A stretch of DNA of 10,771 nt, taken from NCBI GenBank assembly GCA_000934385.1, contig KN880918.1, forward strand, positions 1 to 10,771, given 5' to 3'. The position numbers and the translations under genes are program-made. This DNA is from Cylindrobasidium torrendii FP15055 ss-10. Taxonomy: Eukaryota; Basidiomycota; Agaricomycetes; Agaricales; Physalacriaceae. Of this stretch, positions 1 through 7,200 are shown one piece after another; within the stretch, counting starts at the first letter, position 1, and every line of letters starts with the position of its first letter. The notes under the pieces were generated by a model, which saw nothing but the letters and a program-made list of their open reading frames with translations, did not search any database and was not told the DNA's origin.

Positions 1-42
1 ATGTAACGGCTGCATTTCGTTACACCCAAAAGCGGATACCTT

Positions 43-55
43 CGTGCTAGGCACG
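43..55. repeat. Small perfect hairpin in LTR
   Basis: CGTGC (43-47), the three-base loop TAG, then GCACG (51-55) form a perfect 5-bp stem. It lies just upstream of a larger hairpin in the presumed U3 region. Function is unknown; it may be a protein-binding palindrome. Confidence 0.5.
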
Positions 56-84
56 TTTCTTCATTCTTACCGCACTTAGCTATT

Positions 85-105
85 GCCCACCCCCGTGGGG
101 TGGGC
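85..105. repeat. Strong GC hairpin in LTR U3
   Basis: Arms GCCCACCCC (85-93) and GGGGTGGGC (97-105) are perfect inverted complements with a three-base loop, CGT. This is the most stable short inverted repeat I see in the non-coding part of the window. It sits about 90 bases upstream of the TATA box, so it could be a dyad site for a transcription factor or a structural element of the LTR. It is not followed by a U-tract and the context is eukaryotic, so I do not call it a terminator. Confidence 0.7.
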
Positions 106-191
106 TTCCATTTCAATCTATTTCTATACATTGTCTTGTTTTTCTTCTCTAGATTCTTCTTCTACCTTCTATTCGATTCTACTGTAAATAC

Positions 192-199
192 TATATAAG
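192..199 (+). promoter_or_regulatory. TATA box of the LTR promoter
   Basis: TATATAAG is a good TATA box, preceded by a CT-rich stretch (about 110-180) as is common in fungal promoters. Transcription of the genomic RNA would be expected to start roughly 25-40 bases downstream, around 220-235. That would divide the LTR into U3 (2 to about 225) and R/U5. The start position is inferred. Confidence 0.6.
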
Positions 200-390
200 T
201 AGAGCCTTGTATCGTATTTACCTTAGGTTTTTCTGAAATCGCTACATCTTTGCTAGTCATTTCGGCTTCCTCGGCAACTCACCCGTTGCCTCCCAATCCC
301 CTGTGACGACACTGCGGTTGCAATACACCCTAACGTCACATATTTTTGACTACTAACCTTTAGCTAACAACCCAAAATTTGAAGGTCCAC

Positions 391-409
391 TCTGGTCTGA
401 TCAACCAGA
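391..409 (+). promoter_or_regulatory. Leader hairpin with palindromic loop
   Basis: TCTGGT (391-396) pairs with ACCAGA (404-409) in a perfect 6-bp stem. The seven-base loop is a C followed by TGATCA (398-403), which is its own reverse complement. It lies in the untranslated leader about 50 bases upstream of the first Gag ATG. A hairpin with a self-complementary hexamer loop between the LTR and gag is the layout of retroviral dimerisation initiation sites. Whether it acts that way here is an inference. Confidence 0.45.
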
Positions 410-457
410 ATCTTCCTCGAAAACAACCCCCTGCTTACCCATTTGCTACTCTTAACA

Positions 458-994
458 ATGGCCAACAATTTACGCCCCATCAACGGACGCATTCGCGCCC
501 GCACTGACCCGGACGCAGATACTCTTGGAGGACCTGCGGACGGGACTCGGGAAAGTGAAAATAAAAAAGGTGAGTCCAACCTCTTCTCTCTATCTCCACT
601 TTCGTCCGTACCTTCCTCAAATCGCGACGATACTCCCGTCACGTCACCCACGGTTCAACTGCCTAGGATAGATTCCGAAGCGGCGATCCAGGGTGCCTCC
701 TCCGAAATCGCCACCCTTCCGGGTGACGCTGAGTACGAGGAGAGTGCTCTCCTTCGGGGAGAGCCAGGCAATTTGCGCACCGAACTCGAACGCGCGGGAT
801 ACTACGAGGAGAATGAATTAGTAAACCGCCCGGACAACAATAAAATCAATGAGAACGATGACGATCGTGGTACATGGGTTACGGTGCACCGAAAAAAGTT
901 CGGAATTGCCCCCAAGGAATATTATGTGGATCCTTGGGTACTCAAAACTGTTCTAGCAGCTGAGAAACAGATGAGTCAGGAAGATCGCCATTGA
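458..994 (+). CDS. N-terminal Gag-region protein, ends at in-frame TGA
   Basis: This is a 178-residue ORF. The ATG at 458 is chosen because it is the first ATG in the open stretch and has a good Kozak context (A at -3, G at +4). The protein is hydrophilic and rich in D, E, R and N, with no signal peptide or membrane segment. It begins with a basic patch (RPINGRIRAR), continues with a Ser/Pro-rich segment and an acidic stretch, and ends in a more ordered part containing GTWVTVHRKK and YYVDPWVLKTVLAAEKQ. I recognise no family. It is in the same frame as the Gag-Pol segment downstream, and coding character continues after the TGA at 992-994. It is therefore probably the true N-terminus of Gag, cut off by a stop that is read through, mutational, or a real separator. 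No GT-AG intron that removes the TGA in frame was found among nearby sites. Confidence 0.65.
   Translation: MANNLRPINGRIRARTDPDADTLGGPADGTRESENKKGESNLFSLSPLSSVPSSNRDDTPVTSPTVQLPRIDSEAAIQGASSEIATLPGDAEYEESALLRGEPGNLRTELERAGYYEENELVNRPDNNKINENDDDRGTWVTVHRKKFGIAPKEYYVDPWVLKTVLAAEKQMSQEDRH
992..994 (+). other. In-frame TGA inside the Gag region
   Basis: This TGA is the only interruption of frame +2 between 458 and 7744. The following sense codons (from 995) are rich in D, S, P, N and R and read like the disordered leader on either side. The next in-frame ATG is not until 1283. The next base is A, not the C typical of leaky stops. The codon is one C-to-T transition away from CGA. Confidence 0.8.
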
Positions 995-1282
995 ATCTTC
1001 CTAAGAAACGAGAATACTCGCTTCTCGGGACCTAACACAAGTGCCCCGGATAGCGACGGAAGCACTTGCTCCGTCGACCCGGAACCAGAAAAGAAGGGAA
1101 AAAACCCCGATCCCAGGAACTATGGGGGACGTTCTAGCCCCAATACCTTCTATACGCCCAGCGCTGGGGCCCAGTTGTATGCCCGCAGAATCTCTGGGGC
1201 CAGATACTTTAGTGATCAACACTTGTCGGATTCAACCTCAGATGAGGAAGCGGAATTTCCGAACATCACTCCCACTCACACT

Positions 1283-4200
1283 ATGAGGTCCTATGAATCC
1301 ATTAAAACGCCCGGAACTCGCTTAAGTGCCAACCCGGAAGAGGGCCATGCCTCCGAAAGGACGGCATCTCTGCGGTCCGCGCAAAAAACCCCGACCAAAA
1401 GGCAGACCGGGACTTCTGAGTCCACCCAGGGGCATCCCTTAAACCAAAGAGACGCCCCTAAACGAGTCCAAAGAAACTTCTTGGAGTCTACAATCACTAC
1501 TGAAGCCGATGAGTCGGCCTCGGAGGTCATCATGAGACCCAAGAAAAGATTTTCTGAGGATAAGCGGGAAAACATCGAAAAGAAGCGCTCGTCCGCTCCT
1601 AACGAAGAGGTCCGGGCCTCTTTGTCTCCTATCACGAAGGATATGGACAAACTCATCGACAGAGCAGTAGGTGGTGGACACACGGTTATCCACACGGAAA
1701 ACAACGACCCTATGATGCCTGTCAATCAATTAGCCGCGAGTACACGGATTGCCCAACTTCTGAAACCAAAAAAGCACCGTCAAGAGGCACGATCGGGAGG
1801 ACCCCCTCGTGGTCCTAGCGACCCTAGCGACTCCTCTAGTAGCTCCTCATCGTCCTCCGATGAAGACTCCTCGGAGAGTGAATCGGAGGTTGAGTCAGAC
1901 CACAATCCCGCTTCTTCCAGAGGAAACCAGAGCTCGGGCAAGAAAAAGAAGTCGCACAAGAAAAGGTCGACGCTTAAGCCCGACCCTCCTGAAGAATATT
2001 CCGGTCACGCCAACGTGCGGGAATTCGTTACCTTCATGGAAGATGCCTCCGATTACGTACGAGAAGGAGGCGTCGAAAGAAAGTATCGAGTAAGGAAAGT
2101 CTCGAGATACCTGACGGGAGGCGCTAAAGAATGGTATATTAGCCGGGTTCAGGATCGAGTAAAAGAATGGTCTCTTAGACAGTTCTTTACTGCCCTTTAC
2201 AATCACTGCTTCCCGGTTACCTTTCGCTCGGAACAAAGGGAGAAGCTCTCGAGAGCATATCAGGGGAACCAGTCTGTACGACAACATGCTATGAGACTCG
2301 AGGAACTCTTCAACTCGATAGGGATATCCGAATCCAAAGACCGCGCACTCAAACTGTGGGAAAGCCTGAATACAGACATCCAGCAGGGCCTGTGGAACAA
2401 GGACTTAGCCCCGGAAACAGCTACATATGACGAAATCCTCCACACGGCTGAGAGGTTGGAAATGATTGCCACCCTAGGGAAGAGGCGGCAACTGGCCGCC
2501 GGGTCGGGGAATAATGAGCAATCAAAAAGGCACTCCCGTCTTCCGTACCCTCGTGCTACGACCTTCAAAAAAGGGGAGACCCGTCCGTCTTCCGAAGGAA
2601 AAAAGGGATTTGACAGAAGAAATGGCCCCTCCCCTTTCCGCTCGTCAACTCAAACCAACCGCTTTCAGGGACCCGTAAGGGCCCAAGCAGTGAGATTGGG
2701 CGGGAAAAAACAACTTAGCGAAAAAACAAAAGCAGAGTACCGACAGAACGGAAAATGCTTCAACTGCGCGGAAACAGGGCATACCGCGAATCGATGCCCT
2801 AAGCGAGAGGTCGTGAAAGGAAACAATACCCGACCTCCAGGTATGGCAGTGCACAGCGCGCGCTTAGCGCAACCAGTTCAGAAAGAACCTGCGCACAAGT
2901 CAGCTGAAGCCCGCGCTCCCAAGGCATCTTCTTCTAAAACCAACGCCGATATAGCCGACGTTTGGTGCGGATCGGTACGCTTTGAGAACATTCCATTGGA
3001 CCTTTCTTATGTGGTCGGGGCGGAACACAAATCAAGGAACGAACACTCTCCATTTCCTTATTTGACAATGAAGGAACCCGACCATATAATCGAGACGAAA
3101 AATTTCGAGGGAATCGAAGTACAAAAGCGCAAAGAAGGGAAGAAGACGACCTCATCTCCTCCTTTCCCTTCCGCTTTTTGCCCCCCTCGTCTCTCGTTTG
3201 ATATGACTTCCTTCCCAATGCGGTTTGTGCCCTCTAGCCATGGGCAACAAAAGGGCAACATATCGCTCATCCACTCCTTCATCACCAACCCCGAATACCT
3301 GGACTACGAGGAGCGAGGACAGCAATCCCTTGTTATGGAAAATCTACACCGGCGCGTTCGCGAGAATGTAGAGCGTCTGGCTCTGGGTACCGACGTGAGC
3401 TCGACTCACATGATGTCCAATCACCTGGGTACGTCAAGATCTCACGTGGAAAAAACTTCTCTGAAGCTATCCCCCATAGCCCATGCCGCTGATGCAGTCC
3501 GACGCGTCCAAGCTATGTTCGATTCCCGCCATGGAGTCGTTCCCGACTCCCATGTTGCTTTCTACCAACATCTGCGACCTTTTGCGAACGGCAAGAGGGT
3601 CGATCCCCTCTGGCAAGATTCTCGCTTCCATCCAGGACCTCCCAGCATCAAGGAGTTCCTACTCCATGCCCCCTTGTACATGGTAGACGACGAAGACTTT
3701 CCAGTGGCAGCCAACACCTTCCACCTCAGAATCGCCCGCGACGGTATCGCTCTTCTTCACCACACTTGGAGAAGTGCCGCAGCGGAAATTGGGCGCGCCG
3801 CTCAGCGACTCTCGGAAAACGTTAAATCTTTCCGGGAACTCTGCAACATCCACATCGCCGACTCCGAACTGGAGTACGACTACCGTCTTCGTCGCATTCG
3901 AGAAAGGGCGCACGCCCGGTCCCAGGCCATTCGCCATGACCCCGCCATCCTGCAAGCCATGGTCGACATCGACCAAGTTGAAAACAGCGACTTCCTGCGT
4001 CGCAACTCGGCCGTGTACGACCTAGTCCCTATTCGACTGTCTCGCATGCCCGACAAAATATCCACCCTGGACAGGATAATTCGCCCCCTCGACGAGGATC
4101 CCGCCCGGATCAGCGTCGAGATGATGACTCTGGACGACGAAGGATTTCATCGTCGTATGGTCGAGGTCAATCCTCGCGTCATCAACCTTCGACCCATCAC

Positions 4201-7200
4201 TCCGTCGACGCGCTCCTTTCAGTCCCACACCGGGAGGTCTCCATCGTGGGACTATGTCCCCACTAGCCCCGACTACGTTCACCAGGGGTCCACTCGCTCT
4301 TCTCCCGCCTTAGGACCACAAGTGTCCGTATCTGCGGCGGCCGTATCCTTGCCCGCTCTGGACTCCCGTCCCCATTCTCCCGCCTGGCCGGTTCCAAATG
4401 GCAGCTCTCGACCCAGCTGGGACGACCACATCGCGGTAGGATACAGCTCCGACGAAGACAACCAGTCGGAGGCCCCCACTCTCCCTTCCGTATCCGACTT
4501 CGAGATGGAGGGCGTTCATCTCTCCGGTGCACCGCTCGAGTCGATTGGTTCTGGTCGCATTTCGGAAGGTAAACCTTTCTCGCTGCCCTCAAACTCAGCT
4601 CACACTCGCGTAGATCCTTATGGATTCGCCCACGTCGAAGGACAGGATTGCTTCCAATGCTCGAGGATCCACCTTCCGGGAGCCTGCGTTAGGATTTCCT
4701 CCACCGAGGGCTTGGTCGGCGACATCGTCGGCCAGGCTATGAAGGAGGTACCCTCGTTCTGGGACGACATAGTAATCGTGGACGGAGTCACAGGCGCTGA
4801 GGGATATGCAACTACTCGTGAGTGCGACCTCCCTCGACATGGTACAGGTTTCTTATACTACGAACTTTTTGACAGACATCGAAAAGACACTCACGTGGTG
4901 CACCCACCAGCTGCTCTCTGGAGCATACGAGAAGGCGCATTAGAACGGTTCTTGTGGGAAAACTCTCCCTACCCCGGCGAGGATTCCATATTCTCGCTGC
5001 CAAAAAATCGGACGTTCTTTATTCGACGTACGAACAGTAGCTTCTGTATACACGACTCGTGCTACTTAAATGAATTTGTTGTTCTTCCTCTGGCGTTGGC
5101 TTTCAGAAAGGGATTTTCTATTGTTGAATGGTACGCTCGATGTGTCGGCGATTGGACCCATTCTAAATGGGACAACCTCTCAATGCGTGAGAAATTACGA
5201 TACTCAAAAAAGGGTCTGATGGACGGCGTGGTCGAGCGTACTTTAGCAGTTCACCTGTCCCTGCACGCCCCGTACGAAGGGGACGGATCCCCCAGCAGGC
5301 ATATATACTCCTGGGAACGATTCTGCGTAGAATACAACGAAGCACGGGATACATATAGCATTTGGGATCCCCACACCGAGTTCTGCCTATACCTGAAGGG
5401 AAGAAACGCTGAGAACTCGGAGTTTCGCCTCGCTAACTGGTGGCGTACTCGCATCGAACGCAATAAAAGGGAGATGGACCTGAACCTCGACCCAATAATG
5501 GAGGACGACTATATCCTGGGATACCTCATCCCCGTCCTCGCCCAGGAACCGGTCACTCTTTGTGAAGAGACATATGATTTACTGGTCTCTGGAGTCCAAA
5601 TTCCTAGAGGAAAGCAACCGGCCGTCCAGCGCAACGCATCTCGCGTTAAGGAGCCCGGACAAAAGGTACCTCGGACGGTTATAGTGGCAGTACGGGTCAA
5701 TGGCCACCCATGTCGTGCACTCATCGACACTGGATCTCAAGCGGACTTCATCTCGTCCACCTTAGTGGACCAGTTAAACCTGGCTAAACACGAGTTGGAC
5801 AAGCCCTTGGTTCTCCAGCTGGCAGTACAGGGATCTCGTTCGAAGATAAACTACGGCGCCAGCTGTCGTTTTGAGTACCAAGGTATCGATGAACGACGGA
5901 CCTTCGACGTCTGTAATCTGTCCGGCTACGACTTGCTACTAGGTACCCCTTGGTTATATCAACACAAAGTGACCGTTGGCTTCAATGCGGCCAAAGTCAT
6001 CATTGGGTGTCGCACATCCGTACCCATCGAGGATGGTCCGCAAGTGGTGGAGGTGGTCAATCACCTGGTCGCATTAGGCGACTCCGAGGTCGAGGCGGCC
6101 AGGCAAAGCATCCTGGAATACGCGAGACCTCTTTTCAAGAGAGTTGCGGAAACTCCACTACCACCTCTTCGTCGGATTAACCACCGAATTCCCCTCATAG
6201 ACGACAAGGCGGTCTATCGCTGGAGGGCGTCCAGCTGCCCTGAAAAATTCAGAGCGCAGTGGACAGAAAAGAAGAACGCCTATTTGTCTACAGGGCGTTG
6301 GGTGGTATCCAACGGCCACAACGCGTCCCCTCTCATGGTTTTGCCCAAAATCGACGACAAGTCCCGAATCCGCATAGTGTGTGACTTTCGCCAGCGAAAC
6401 TCGAATACCAAGAAGATGGCATCACCTATTCCCGATCCGGAAGGTATTCGTCGGCGAGTGGCACAAGCAAAATGGCGATCATCCATGGATGGAAGCGACG
6501 CTTTCGAGCAGATACGTGTCGAACCGGAGGACGAGTGGAAAACGGCGATGCAGACCCCGGACGGGGTCATGCTGAGCAAGGTCATGCAGCAGGGCGACAC
6601 AAACGGCCCCGCGACTTTCCAAAGCAATATGTACGACATTTTTGCTCCATTCATCGGCAGGTGGCTGGACGTATACCTGGACGATATAATCGTCTATTCG
6701 AGTACGTTCGAGGAGCACTGCGAGCACCTGCGTACGGTCATAGACGTACTGGCAGAAAACAAATTCTATCTGGCAGAACGGAAAATGAAGCTCTTTGTGA
6801 GCGAAGTTAAAGTCCTGGGATGTATTGTGGACGACTCTGGCATCAGGATGGATCCCCATAAGGTGGACTCCGTGCTGAAGTGGCCAACTCCTACGAATCG
6901 CGACCTACTCCGTGGATTCATCGGCTCAGTGGGATACCTGGCTGACGACGTAGACTCGGTCAGAATCCAAATGGCACCGCTAAGCGCCATCACCGGCGAC
7001 AATGTACCCTTTCGTTGGACCTTCACGGAACAGCGCGCCTTCAAGAATGTTAAACGCATCATATTTGAAGGAGGTAAACGGAGTCGACGTCCCTTGGACT
7101 ACTCGGACAAGGCGCAGCCGGTTTGGCTGGTCACGGATGGATGCGCTTCTGGAATCGGTGGAGTAGTCATCCAGGGCGAGAGTTGGACGAAGGGCAGCGT

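Larger units (their letters stand above)
2..340 (+). repeat. Probable 5' LTR
   Basis: The stretch begins TGTAACG (2-8) and ends CGTCACA (334-340). These ends are inverted complements with one mismatch and give the usual TG...CA LTR termini. Inside are a TATA box (192-199), a pyrimidine-rich stretch (about 110-180) and several hairpins, and there is no substantial ORF, as expected for an LTR promoter. Each end also folds on itself: TGTAACG pairs with CGTTACA at 18-24, and TGTGACG (302-308) pairs with CGTCACA (334-340). The right boundary is uncertain because no clear tRNA primer-binding site follows and no second LTR copy is available for comparison. Confidence 0.5.

Noticed and set aside
85..105. 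Bacterial-type intrinsic terminator
   Set aside because: The stem is strong, but there is no U-tract and the element is eukaryotic.
393..408. tRNA primer-binding site starting TGG at 393
   Set aside because: It is part of a self-complementary hairpin, its complement lacks a T-loop-like sequence, and the bases just before it are not a convincing LTR end.
570..666. GTGAGT splice donor at 570 with a CTAG acceptor at 665-666
   Set aside because: The donor looks good, but removing 97 bases shifts the frame straight into a TAG at 669-671, while the unspliced frame is open.
821..1053. Intron that would remove the TGA at 992, using the CTAAC and TAG near 1032-1053
   Set aside because: The acceptor is attractive, but every nearby GT donor I checked (821, 867, 870, 878, 884, 926, 938, 950) gives a length that breaks the frame, and none except 821 is a good donor.
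1001..1729. Antisense ORFs opposite the Gag region
   Set aside because: They lie opposite strongly supported Gag coding sequence and read as low-quality shadows. The same holds for the other minus-strand ORFs throughout the window.
2950..5560. The unknown block as one large intron
   Set aside because: It is open in the same frame over its whole length and reads as protein. A 2.6-kb fungal intron without stops is very unlikely.
5950..6810. Short + strand ORFs in other frames within protease and RT
   Set aside because: The frame +2 protein there has recognisable catalytic motifs, so these are out-of-frame shadows.
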